Positions 7,999 through 15,304 of a DNA stretch of 64,000 nt are shown here, in pieces. The notes under the pieces were generated by a model, which did no database searches, was not told where the DNA came from, and saw only the letters and a list, made by a program, of their open reading frames with translations. Position numbers and translations under genes: made by a program. The first letter of the stretch is position 1; every line of letters begins with the position of its first letter. Source of the DNA: an uncultured Kiritimatiellota bacterium (lineage in GTDB: Bacteria; Verrucomicrobiota; Kiritimatiellia; RFP12; UBA1067); the NCBI GenBank assembly GCA_934635045.1, contig CAKTZA010000009.1, forward strand, positions 18,002 through 82,001. Reading direction: 5' to 3'.

Positions 7999-9711
7999 TC
8001 AGCCTCCGTAGCTCACGAAACCGAAGTTCCCATTCGCGTGGATGCGGCGGATCGTCTCGGCGGCGAAACACGCCTGGTCGGCCACGTTCAGCCGAATCGG
8101 CCGTTCGGTCGGCAGCCCCAAATGCGTCAGCACGATCTTCAGGATCGTCGCCGGGTTCTCGAAGCGCGCGGGCGCGGACACGCCGACGGCGATGTAGACG
8201 TCCTCCATCGGCGCAATGCCGACGCAGATCGTGATGCCCTTCTCGCTGCAGCGGCTCAGACTCTTCTCCATAAGGAAAAGCTCCTCGCCCGTCAGGAGGT
8301 CGCGGCACTTGAGACCGACGCCTGCCTTCATCGCCAGAATCTCCAGCCACGTGTAGCGGTAGTTCGCGTAGTACGTCGCCGCGCGCGCGTCAATGTCATC
8401 GAATTCCTCCTTCCGCGCCAGCACACGCCGAATCGCCGGACCGTCGCCCTGGTCATCCATCATTGACGCGAAGTCTCCCACCACGCAGTCGAGCGTCGGG
8501 TCGAGGTCGGCCAACGAGTCGCGCTCTTCAAGGAAACCGAGCCGAACCGCCGCCTGACGCCGTTCCTCCTGCGTCAGCTCCGTGACGACGTGGGCGCGGA
8601 CAAAATCCATCGTGACTTGCCGGACATCCTCGTAAACCGCGAGCTTGGCGTCACGCCTCGTGGCGTCCTTGACGAATGCGAAATCGATTGGGCCATTGTA
8701 GGCGGACAGCGGAATGTCTTCAGGCTGGATGTAGTCGCCGTCATCCGGCTCGTCTGAATCGGAATCGTCGTCCCAGTCGTCCACGCCCTCGTCGCGGCCC
8801 TCGCCGAAGTCGAACACGTCGTGGATGTCCTCGTCTGCCTGCTCGTCGACGAGCCCAAGGTCGGCAAGCTCGCGCGGCGTCCGGCCGCGCCCTTCCCACG
8901 TGCGCGTCGTGTCCAAAAGCGGGCTGAGGGCCTGCGCGAGACGCTGGACGGCCTCATCGTCGGACGGTTCCCAGTCGCAGTTCTCGCGGATGTACTTGAG
9001 CGCCGTGACAACCTTCGCGCCATTGACGCGCGCGTTGCACTGGACGCCCAGCGTGTCCAGTTCCTGTTCAGCCCTGTCAAGACGATACGCTTTCTTGACG
9101 AACCTCTCGAACGCGCGGCTCTCTTTCGTTTCCTCGGCCGCCATCGGCTCCTCGTAGAGGAGGAAGTCGTCTTCCGGCAGCACGGCGAGGTCGAGCTTGC
9201 GGAAACTGGCCATGGTGTCCGCGACCGTGCGCGTGATCTCGGCGTTCGCGTCCTTCGACGGAGTCGGCTCCTCGTCCCAATCACTCGACGTCAGGTCGTG
9301 GTAGACGATGACGCGCGGCTCGTCCGCCTTCAGCTGCCAGGTCGAGAACCAGATCTCCGGCGCATCGCACGGCCCGTCCAGCAGATGCTCAAGGTCTTCC
9401 GGCTCGGGGCGGTTCGCGAAATAGTCGTGAAGCCGGTCGACGAGCGCGTCGAGTTCGGCGACCGTCATCGCGTCCGAAATCGGCGCGTCGTGATCTTTCG
9501 CGTAGCCGTTGTAAAGCGAGACGAACTCCTCCAGCGTAAGGACGCCATAGAGGTTCGCCGCCGCGTTGAGGCAGCGCAGCGCGAATTCCTCGCGCGCGTT
9601 CAGCTCGGCGGGCTCGTGCGCACCCTCGTCGCGCCCGCATTCTTCCTCCGCCGCGCTGTCGTCCTTCCAGACGCCATCCGGCCCAATGATCGTGTCAAAT
9701 GGTCTTTTCAT
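7999..9711 (-). CDS. large acidic protein of unknown function in the accessory island
   Basis: 570 residues, not recognised. The N-terminal third has helical segments (AREEFALRCLNAAANLYGVLTLEEFVSLYN and AELDALVDRLHDYFANRPEPEDLEHLLDG). The centre (about 290-340) is very rich in Asp and Glu, including a run of WDDDSDSDEPDDGDY type. The C-terminus (about 470-520: ATYYANYRYTWLEILAMKAGVGLKCRDLLTGEELFLMEKSLSR...) resembles the C-terminal module of SEC-C/plasmid-ORF-3-like proteins, but I cannot assign a function. ATG 9711 overlaps the stop codon of the AlbA-type gene by 4 nt, so the two are translationally coupled and probably act together. It could be a sensor or effector of the island; this is inference from position only. 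Confidence 0.75.
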   Translation of the reverse strand: MKRPFDTIIGPDGVWKDDSAAEEECGRDEGAHEPAELNAREEFALRCLNAAANLYGVLTLEEFVSLYNGYAKDHDAPISDAMTVAELDALVDRLHDYFANRPEPEDLEHLLDGPCDAPEIWFSTWQLKADEPRVIVYHDLTSSDWDEEPTPSKDANAEITRTVADTMASFRKLDLAVLPEDDFLLYEEPMAAEETKESRAFERFVKKAYRLDRAEQELDTLGVQCNARVNGAKVVTALKYIRENCDWEPSDDEAVQRLAQALSPLLDTTRTWEGRGRTPRELADLGLVDEQADEDIHDVFDFGEGRDEGVDDWDDDSDSDEPDDGDYIQPEDIPLSAYNGPIDFAFVKDATRRDAKLAVYEDVRQVTMDFVRAHVVTELTQEERRQAAVRLGFLEERDSLADLDPTLDCVVGDFASMMDDQGDGPAIRRVLARKEEFDDIDARAATYYANYRYTWLEILAMKAGVGLKCRDLLTGEELFLMEKSLSRCSEKGITICVGIAPMEDVYIAVGVSAPARFENPATILKIVLTHLGLPTERPIRLNVADQACFAAETIRRIHANGNFGFVSYGG

Positions 9712-10727
9712 GTTCTGATCGTCCTTTGCCGTAAGTTTTCCCTCGTACAAGCTCCCTGTTCGTCGATCTCATTCCAATTCCCCAGCACCTGCCAGGTTCC
9801 GCCGTTGTCCGCGCCGACCCGCCGCAGACGGCCCTCCGCCTTGAGCAGACGAAGATTCCTTTCAATCCCCGAACGCGAAAGCCCCGTTTCCCGCACCAGA
9901 TCCGCCGTCGTCCATTCCGGGCGGCTCGCAAGCGCAGCCAGGATTTTCTCCTTACTTTTCTCCTTACTCTTGGCGTCGACCTTTTCGCTCGCCAACGCAC
10001 GCCGCTCCCGATAAAACGTCACCTTCAGGGTCGCCGACTCTTCGGAAACGACGGGCACCGGAAGCCCCATCTTGGCACAGGCCTCAAAATAGCGCGACAC
10101 GCCACCACCCCAGCCCTCGACTTCGCCCATGTATTCCAGCGCCGCGCCAACGGCATGGTTCCGAAGCTTCGAGAATCCGTTTCGCGCGTCTTCGACCGTC
10201 ATCTCGCGGACGAGGCCACCGGGCGAGACAACCTCCAGTCGATCATCATAAACGGCCACGTAAACGCACGACGGCGACAGGTAGTCACGATGGAAGACGG
10301 CATTGCAAATGGCCTCGCGAATCGCATCGATCGGCAACTCGTAGACGTCCCGCCGCGCCGTGCCGACAAGTTCCGTGCCCACGCGAATGTTCCGCAGCAC
10401 GAACTGATAGACCTTTTCGCCGCTCTTCACGTCCACGGCAATCAGCGACTTGCCTTCGACGACAGCGGGCTTCACATCGATGGAGATGTGCGGCGAGCAC
10501 ATGTTCAAGACCGCATCGACGATGGCGTCCATTTCGGCGGCGACCTTTTCGCGCGGGATGCCGACAATCCGCCCCGTCTCGTTCTCGACGCCGAACAGCA
10601 GCCGTCCGCCGCGCCCGTTGGCGAACGCCACGACGGTCTTGACGAACTTCAGCGAGTCCTTCGGACGCGCCTCCTTGAACTCAAGCGAGGCATTCTCGCC
10701 CTGTGCAATCTGTTCAAGCAACGTCAT
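9708..10727 (-). CDS. AlbA_2/Schlafen-type putative DNA-binding ATP-dependent regulator, internally shortened
   Basis: 339 residues. The N-terminal AlbA_2 (Schlafen-like) domain is clear: ENASLEFKEARPKDSLKFVKTVVAFANGRGGRLLFGVENETG. After about residue 110 it jumps to FVLRNIRVGTELVGTARRDVYELPIDAIREAICNAVFHRDY, the start of the HATPase_c_4 region, followed by DDRLEVVSPGGL and the GWGGG motif. Ordinary family members carry roughly 80-100 further residues between these parts. The C-terminus is a winged-helix segment (TTADLVRETGLSRSGIERNLRLLKAEGRLRRVG). The frame is intact across the junction. Proteins of this type are called transcriptional regulators or defence-island ATPases; the true role is unknown. 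It overlaps the unknown acidic protein's start by 4 nt. Confidence 0.8.
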   Translation of the reverse strand: MTLLEQIAQGENASLEFKEARPKDSLKFVKTVVAFANGRGGRLLFGVENETGRIVGIPREKVAAEMDAIVDAVLNMCSPHISIDVKPAVVEGKSLIAVDVKSGEKVYQFVLRNIRVGTELVGTARRDVYELPIDAIREAICNAVFHRDYLSPSCVYVAVYDDRLEVVSPGGLVREMTVEDARNGFSKLRNHAVGAALEYMGEVEGWGGGVSRYFEACAKMGLPVPVVSEESATLKVTFYRERRALASEKVDAKSKEKSKEKILAALASRPEWTTADLVRETGLSRSGIERNLRLLKAEGRLRRVGADNGGTWQVLGNWNEIDEQGACTRENLRQRTIRT

Positions 10728-10789
10728 GCCGCCACGCCTCTTGTCTGAAGAAACCGCAAACAAACCATCTCGTCCTCGGCATTTTCAAC

Positions 10790-10927
10790 GCAAAGGCTTT
10801 GACGCAAAGGACGCAAAGGCGCTTGCGCTCTTTGCGGTTCCCTTCGCGTTCTTTGCGTTAAGGCACAAACCGACTGCTTTCTCATGTGGCTTCCATCTCC
10901 TCGTCCGGCACGACCTCGCACGTCTTC
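10790..10927. repeat. 138 bp tail block, copy B
   Basis: Partner of 6287-6424 (same length, 11 mismatches). The right-hand 46 bp are the 3' end of the DpnD-like gene; the rest is an ACGCAAAGG-type repeat with CTTTGCGT arms that can fold on itself. It occupies most of the gap between the DpnD-like gene and the AlbA-type gene. Confidence 0.85.
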
Positions 10928-11094
10928 GAATAGTCCGTGTGTGGCCCGCAGGCCAACGACAACTTCACAATGTCAATCATGCCACCACCGACAAGGCCGT
11001 CGGCCACCCACTCGGCATCGTCAGGCGATTCCGCCATCACCTCGATGCGGGCGGTGTAGGTTTCGGTGACATCAACAAGATAGCGACGCTTCAT
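10882..11094 (-). CDS. DpnD/PcfM-like small protein
   Basis: 70 residues beginning MKRRYLVDVTETYTARIEVMAESPDDAEW, which matches the short beta-alpha pattern of DpnD/PcfM-like proteins (VxVTETlxxxVxVeAxSxeeA). Such proteins are found beside restriction-modification and conjugative genes, with no proven activity. It follows the NgoMIV-like restriction gene by 10 nt, with a good AAGGAG ribosome-binding site before ATG 11094. Its C-terminal coding end lies inside the 138 bp tail block that is repeated after the RhuM gene. Confidence 0.72.
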   Translation of the reverse strand: MKRRYLVDVTETYTARIEVMAESPDDAEWVADGLVGGGMIDIVKLSLACGPHTDYSKTCEVVPDEEMEAT

Positions 11095-11104
11095 GGCTTC
11101 TCCT

Positions 11105-11980
11105 TCAACAGGCAAGATCCAGCGGCAAGTCGGAAATATCCTTAAGGCGCTTACCGTCAATCATGTTGTTTAGCAAGACCATCGCCTCGTCACGGCTCTT
11201 CGACGAACATTTCTTCACCGCCGACAAAAGCTCATACAACGCGAAATGATAAACACAGTCAATGTCGCCCGTGCCAAGGGCCAGCGAGGCGATACGCGAG
11301 GGCGAAGGTTCTGCCGTAACGACCATGATATGCGGCACACGCCCCTTGCGGTCGCGCATCAGGTTCAAGGCTTCCGTCCGACTGTTCTGCGCACGGTCGC
11401 TCCGCATTGTCCACTTCGCCGAAATCGACGCATGGAGGATTGGCTTGCCTCCGTTCTTCTTGCGCAAGTCGGCTTTCAGGCAGATCGAATCATCGACAAA
11501 ATCAGCAAGTCGATTGATTTCATCGTCCTCACACAAAGCACGGGCCACAACCACATCCGGCGACACGAGATAGTCGTTGCCCAACGCCGCCTGGAGTTTC
11601 GGATTCTCGCGAACAGCCTCCGCCAAGGCGAAGAGATGTTCGTACTGGGCGAAATCCGCCGTCTTGACACGGCTCTTGTTTCCCAACCTCGCCACACTCC
11701 AAGTACCGGGGCGCAGATTCTGCAATTTCGGAAACGTCGACTCCACGAATTTTGCAACGGCATCCTCAAAACTGGCTCCGGCTGTCTGCCCTTTCTCCTT
11801 GGCACACGCATATCCCGCGCCAAGGAATCTCGCAATCCCGTCGGCTATCGCACACGAAAACGCATTCTTTCGGTCGGCATTGGACGCCACCCCCTCCTTG
11901 TCAAAGCAGAGAATGCCGCCCTGGACAAGCCGATCATGGAAAGCCTTTCTGGCTTCGGCAAACACAACCTCACGCCTCAT
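11105..11980 (-). CDS. NgoMIV-family type II restriction endonuclease
   Basis: 291 residues. The active-site pattern of NgoMIV (Asp140, Ser185, Lys187) is matched with the same spacing: Asp in YLVSPDVVV and Lys in SISAKWTMRSDRAQNSRTEA are 47 residues apart, with Ser two before the Lys. VPHIMVVTAEPSPSRIASLALGTGDIDCVYHFALYEL is also typical of this family. NgoMIV cuts G^CCGGC as a tetramer; the same or a related target is expected here but is inference. ATG 11980 has a near-perfect AGGAGGT ribosome-binding site 9 nt upstream and overlaps the methyltransferase stop by 11 nt. GCCGGC sites are present in this window (for example 288-293), so protection by the partner methyltransferase would be required. 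Confidence 0.88.
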   Translation of the reverse strand: MRREVVFAEARKAFHDRLVQGGILCFDKEGVASNADRKNAFSCAIADGIARFLGAGYACAKEKGQTAGASFEDAVAKFVESTFPKLQNLRPGTWSVARLGNKSRVKTADFAQYEHLFALAEAVRENPKLQAALGNDYLVSPDVVVARALCEDDEINRLADFVDDSICLKADLRKKNGGKPILHASISAKWTMRSDRAQNSRTEALNLMRDRKGRVPHIMVVTAEPSPSRIASLALGTGDIDCVYHFALYELLSAVKKCSSKSRDEAMVLLNNMIDGKRLKDISDLPLDLAC

Positions 11981-13484
11981 GGTTGAGACACCTCCTAATC
12001 TGTATGCCCACAGCCTGTGCAACAGGCGGCGGAAACGCATTCCCAATCATCCGGCAAGCCGCTGTCTTGCGCGCCCCGAAGTCCCAAGCTTCCGGGAAAC
12101 CCTGAATGCGCGCAATCATCTCCTTCGTCAGTCGCGGCGAGCCGGTGAAATCACGTGACGGCGGCTCATTGGCTATGCCAAGCCCATCCACATCCAACTC
12201 TGCCCAAGCTCGTCGCGCACGCGTCGGGCCGAGATCCGGGCCACCATGTTTCTTGCTTCCCCCAACAATCGTCGGAGCGATGCGGTTCGCGTGTTCCACC
12301 CACATATCCAACCCGCGCCAGCCATTCGCCCCCATCAGTTCGCGCAGGGCTTCGCCCACGGTCGGCGCAGCCCTGCGGCTCGGTTCGGGATAGGCGAAGT
12401 CGAGCGGCTGGTCATTGCGGATGCCGACAATGATGACGCGCGGACGAATCTGCGGAACGCCATAATCGTTCGCCTGCAGAAGCTTGATCTGCGTACGATA
12501 GCCAAGTCGGGAAATCGAGTCAAGGATGCGCGCGCGATAGGCAGCAAACTTCGGATCCAGAAATCCCCGCACGTTTTCCAACATCACGGCGCGCGGACGG
12601 ATTTCCGAAATCAGGCGGATGGCCTGCGGGAAGAGATCTCGTTCGTCGTCTTCGCCCAACTGGCGCGAAGCAACGGAAAACGGCGGACACGGGACGCCGC
12701 CGGCAAGGAGATCGACGCCTTGATACGGCGTGCCGTCAAATTGATGCACGTCCCCGCAGATGACATTCCACTCCGGCTTGTTGCGCCGCAGAACGGCACA
12801 GTAGTCTTTCTCGTATTCGACAAGCGCAACATGCCGGAAGCCGGCGCGGTCAAGTCCGATGGCCTGTCCCCCGGCCCCCGCACAGATTTCGACACACGTC
12901 AGTTCGCCCGCCGCACGCGCCGCCGCCAGAAGGCCGTCGGCGACTTTCTGCCCGTAGTCGAAACCGAAACTGTCCTGGAAGAAGTCGTCCTGCACAGGGT
13001 CGAATGCTGTCACCGTCAGGCCTTTCTCGACATACGATTTAAGGCTGTCGAAGACAAACGGCATCGAACGTCCGCCCGTCTTCGGATACGGCTTCGCGTA
13101 GAAGGCCGCGTCGATCCGAACGACGGGACAGCGCGACGAGCAGACGTAGACCTCCGCCGCCTTGCGGCCCAGCAGCTTCAGGGGCGTGGTCGCCTCCGCC
13201 AATTCGTAAAGCGCATACGTCTCGCCATGGGCCTTCGCCGGTTCGGCAAGGGAATAGCCCGTCGCCGCCAGTTCCTTGCATCCGACAACCGCCTTGAAGT
13301 GTGCCGTGAACGCGAGTGGACGCGCCCCTTCGGCAAAGAGAACGATGCCGCCGACACGCTCGTGGAACGCAAGTTTTCCGCACTTCGGCAACGGCAGGTT
13401 GTAGAGCCTTTTCGCGGCAATCCACGCCGCGTTCTCCGGCCGATACGTCCCGACCAGGACAATGCTCGAATCCCGCCGCTTCAC
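11970..13484 (-). CDS. DNA (cytosine-5) methyltransferase fused to the repeated N-terminal module
   Basis: 504 residues. Residues 8-165 are the unrecognised module encoded by the 475 bp repeat. From about 166 it is a C5 methyltransferase: motif I EICAGAGGQ (199-207), motif IV GVPCPPFS with catalytic Cys266, motif VI ENVRG (Glu303), motif VIII IRPRVIIVG, motif IX RLTKEMIARIQGFPEAW, and motif X GNAFPPPVAQAVG at the C-terminus. Related methyltransferases seem to start near the DDFFQDSFGFDYGQKVADGL stretch, so the module is an added head. The start GTG 13484 overlaps the moxR stop (GTGA), which places the restriction-modification genes in the moxR transcript. It is expected to protect the target of the NgoMIV-like enzyme downstream. 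Confidence 0.9.
   Translation of the reverse strand: MKRRDSSIVLVGTYRPENAAWIAAKRLYNLPLPKCGKLAFHERVGGIVLFAEGARPLAFTAHFKAVVGCKELAATGYSLAEPAKAHGETYALYELAEATTPLKLLGRKAAEVYVCSSRCPVVRIDAAFYAKPYPKTGGRSMPFVFDSLKSYVEKGLTVTAFDPVQDDFFQDSFGFDYGQKVADGLLAAARAAGELTCVEICAGAGGQAIGLDRAGFRHVALVEYEKDYCAVLRRNKPEWNVICGDVHQFDGTPYQGVDLLAGGVPCPPFSVASRQLGEDDERDLFPQAIRLISEIRPRAVMLENVRGFLDPKFAAYRARILDSISRLGYRTQIKLLQANDYGVPQIRPRVIIVGIRNDQPLDFAYPEPSRRAAPTVGEALRELMGANGWRGLDMWVEHANRIAPTIVGGSKKHGGPDLGPTRARRAWAELDVDGLGIANEPPSRDFTGSPRLTKEMIARIQGFPEAWDFGARKTAACRMIGNAFPPPVAQAVGIQIRRCLNHEA
12990..13464. repeat. 475 bp exact direct repeat, copy 2 (N-terminal module of the methyltransferase fusion)
   Basis: Identical to 7384-7858. 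It encodes VGTYRPENAAWIAAKRLYN onwards to TVTAFDPVQ, 158 residues, with cysteine pairs (VVGCK, VYVCSSRC) but no motif I recognise. Confidence 0.95.
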
Positions 13485-14443
13485 GGCACGGGGACTTCGG
13501 AGAGGATCTTGTCGATGACCTTGTCGGACGTCACGCCCTCGGCCTCCGCCTCGTAGGTGAGGATGATGCGGTGGCGGAGGACGTCATGCACGACCTCCTT
13601 CACGTCCTGCGGCGTCGCGTAGGCGCGGCCGTGCAGGAGCGCGTTGCCGCGCGCGGCGAGGTTCAGCGCGAGCGTCGCGCGCGGCGAGGCCCCGTTCTGG
13701 ACCATCTCGCTCGCCTCGCGCGTCTTGAAGACGATGTCGAGGATGTAGTCGCCGACCTTCTCGTCGCAGTAGACCTCCTTCAGCGTCGCGCGCAGGGCCG
13801 CGACGTCGTCCGGCGTGCACACCGTCTTCGCTTCCGGTGCCTGCGCATTCTCGGCGAAGCGCTGCATGATGCGCCGCTCGTCCGCCTTCGACGGCGTCTC
13901 GACGAGGCACTTGAACATGAAGCGGTCGACCTGCGCCTCCGGGAGCGGATACGTGCCCTCCTGCTCGATCGGGTTCTGCGTCGCGAGGACGAGGAACGGC
14001 TGCGGCAGCTTGTACGTCTCCTCGCCGATCGTGACCTGCTTCTCCTGCATCGACTCCAACAGGGCGGACTGCACCTTCGCCGGCGCGCGGTTGATCTCGT
14101 CCGCCAGGAGCAGGTTCGTGAAGACGGGACCCTTCTTCGGCGTGAACTCGCCCGTCTTCGGAGAATAGACGAGCGTGCCGACGACATCGGCCGGCAGCAG
14201 GTCCGGCGTGAACGAGATGCGCTTGAATTCGAGGCCGAGCGCCTTGGCGAGCGTGTTGACGGACAGCGTCTTCGCAAGGCCGGGGACGCCCTCCAGCAAG
14301 ATGTGCCCGCCGGTCGTCAGCGCGAGAATGAGCCGGTCGACGAGCTTCTCCTGCCCGACGATCACCTTCGCGACTTCTTCGCGGATCTTCGTGACGAGTT
14401 CGCCCTGCGCGGCGATGCGGTTTGTGGCTTCCTTGAGGTCCAT
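13481..14443 (-). CDS. MoxR-family AAA+ ATPase
   Basis: 320 residues. Walker A is HILLEGVPGLAKT (about 48-60), Walker B is NLLLADEINRAP, and there is a sensor region ATQNPIEQEGTYPLPEAQVDRFMFK typical of MoxR. These ATPases work with DUF58/vWA proteins as chaperones in maturation of other complexes. The DUF58 partner is encoded at 5248-6246, on the far side of the accessory island. The start ATG 14443 has GAAGGA upstream; an extended -10 box lies 70 nt upstream. The stop codon overlaps the GTG of the methyltransferase fusion, so this promoter probably also drives the restriction-modification genes. Confidence 0.92.
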   Translation of the reverse strand: MDLKEATNRIAAQGELVTKIREEVAKVIVGQEKLVDRLILALTTGGHILLEGVPGLAKTLSVNTLAKALGLEFKRISFTPDLLPADVVGTLVYSPKTGEFTPKKGPVFTNLLLADEINRAPAKVQSALLESMQEKQVTIGEETYKLPQPFLVLATQNPIEQEGTYPLPEAQVDRFMFKCLVETPSKADERRIMQRFAENAQAPEAKTVCTPDDVAALRATLKEVYCDEKVGDYILDIVFKTREASEMVQNGASPRATLALNLAARGNALLHGRAYATPQDVKEVVHDVLRHRIILTYEAEAEGVTSDKVIDKILSEVPVP

Positions 14444-14513
14444 ATCTGTTCCTTCGTGCTGATTTCGGATGTTTGTACTGTTTTGGCTGTTGGTTCGTTT
14501 GAAATCAGGTGGC

Positions 14514-14522
14514 ATTATACCA
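14514..14522 (-). promoter_or_regulatory. extended -10 promoter for moxR and the downstream restriction-modification genes
   Basis: TGGTATAAT on the minus strand, 70 nt before ATG 14443; the predicted leader is about 63 nt with a GAAGGA ribosome-binding site. Confidence 0.7.
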
Positions 14523-14525
14523 TAA

Positions 14526-14576
14526 ATGCCGCACGGCGCGGCACGTCATTCGGGGCGGAAACGCCAAGTGCGGCAT
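14526..14576 (-). terminator. inverted repeat between the TetR gene and the moxR promoter
   Basis: ATGCCGCAC (14526-14534) pairs perfectly with 14568-14576 across a 33-nt loop, 12 nt after the TetR-family stop codon. There is no U-tract. It could end the tetR transcript or be a regulator site. Confidence 0.35.
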
Positions 14577-14587
14577 GGGCGTCAGGG

Positions 14588-15220
14588 TCAGGCCGTGAGC
14601 ACGCCCCGGAACTTCAGGCCGCCGAAGATGCGGTCGCAGACGAACGCAACGAACTCATGCCGCCATTCGTCCTCGGTCGCGCCCGGCGGACGGTGACGCG
14701 CCCGCCAGATGGGATGGTAGAGCGCGTAGGCGCCGAGCTGAACCCAGATCGACGCCGACCACAGGTACGCCTCGTGGTCGTTGTCTGTCGCCATGCGCAT
14801 GAGGCGGAAGAGCCGATTGCGCGCAGGGCTTGCGAAATGCTCCTCCAAGTAGTCCTTCACCTTCGACGGATGCATGGTCTCCTGACGGAAGATGCCCGCC
14901 GCATAGGCGCCGACGCCGACTTTCGCGTGAAAGGCCTCCACGAACGTCTCGACCCAGATGTGGACGGCCGCCTTCCACGTGCGCGCATCACGGACGCCCG
15001 CCACGACGGCGGCCATCTCCGAACCGTGTGTCGCCTCGTAGACGCGCTCGACACATTCGCGGTAAAGGCCCTCCTTGCTGTGGAAATGGTAGTTCACGAG
15101 CGCACCGTTGACCTTGGCCGCGCGGCAGATCTCCCGCACGGTCACGCCCTCCAGGCCCTTCTCGGCAAAGAGCCGCGTCGCGGCCTCCATGATCTTCTCC
15201 TTGGTCTTGTTCTTCTCCAC
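14588..15220 (-). CDS. TetR-family transcriptional regulator
   Basis: 210 residues. The N-terminal TetR helix-turn-helix is complete: KIMEAATRLFAEKGLEGVTVREICRAAKVNGALVNYHFHSKEGLYRECVE (about residues 9-58). The C-terminal ligand domain resembles the CecR/YbiH type (DUF1956), with an all-helical core and no recognisable ligand motif. A perfect TAAACG-TG-CGTTTA palindrome touches the -10 of a good TTGACA promoter upstream, which points to autorepression. No obvious target gene is divergently placed. The UbiA-like gene ends just upstream (stop at 15305). Confidence 0.88.
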   Translation of the reverse strand: MEKNKTKEKIMEAATRLFAEKGLEGVTVREICRAAKVNGALVNYHFHSKEGLYRECVERVYEATHGSEMAAVVAGVRDARTWKAAVHIWVETFVEAFHAKVGVGAYAAGIFRQETMHPSKVKDYLEEHFASPARNRLFRLMRMATDNDHEAYLWSASIWVQLGAYALYHPIWRARHRPPGATEDEWRHEFVAFVCDRIFGGLKFRGVLTA

Positions 15221-15245
15221 GTGTCTCTGTCTGAACCTTTTGTTT

Positions 15246-15288
15246 TAAACGTGCGTTTAGAATATCATTTTTGAAACGAACCTGTCAA
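15246..15288 (-). promoter_or_regulatory. tetR promoter with palindromic operator
   Basis: The minus strand reads TTGACA (15283-15288), an 18-nt spacer, then TATTCT (15259-15264). A perfect palindrome TAAACG-TG-CGTTTA (15246-15259) overlaps the last base of the -10 box and the start site, the usual place for a TetR-type repressor to bind. Confidence 0.72.
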
Positions 15289-15304
15289 CGGGATGAGAAG
15301 CCCT

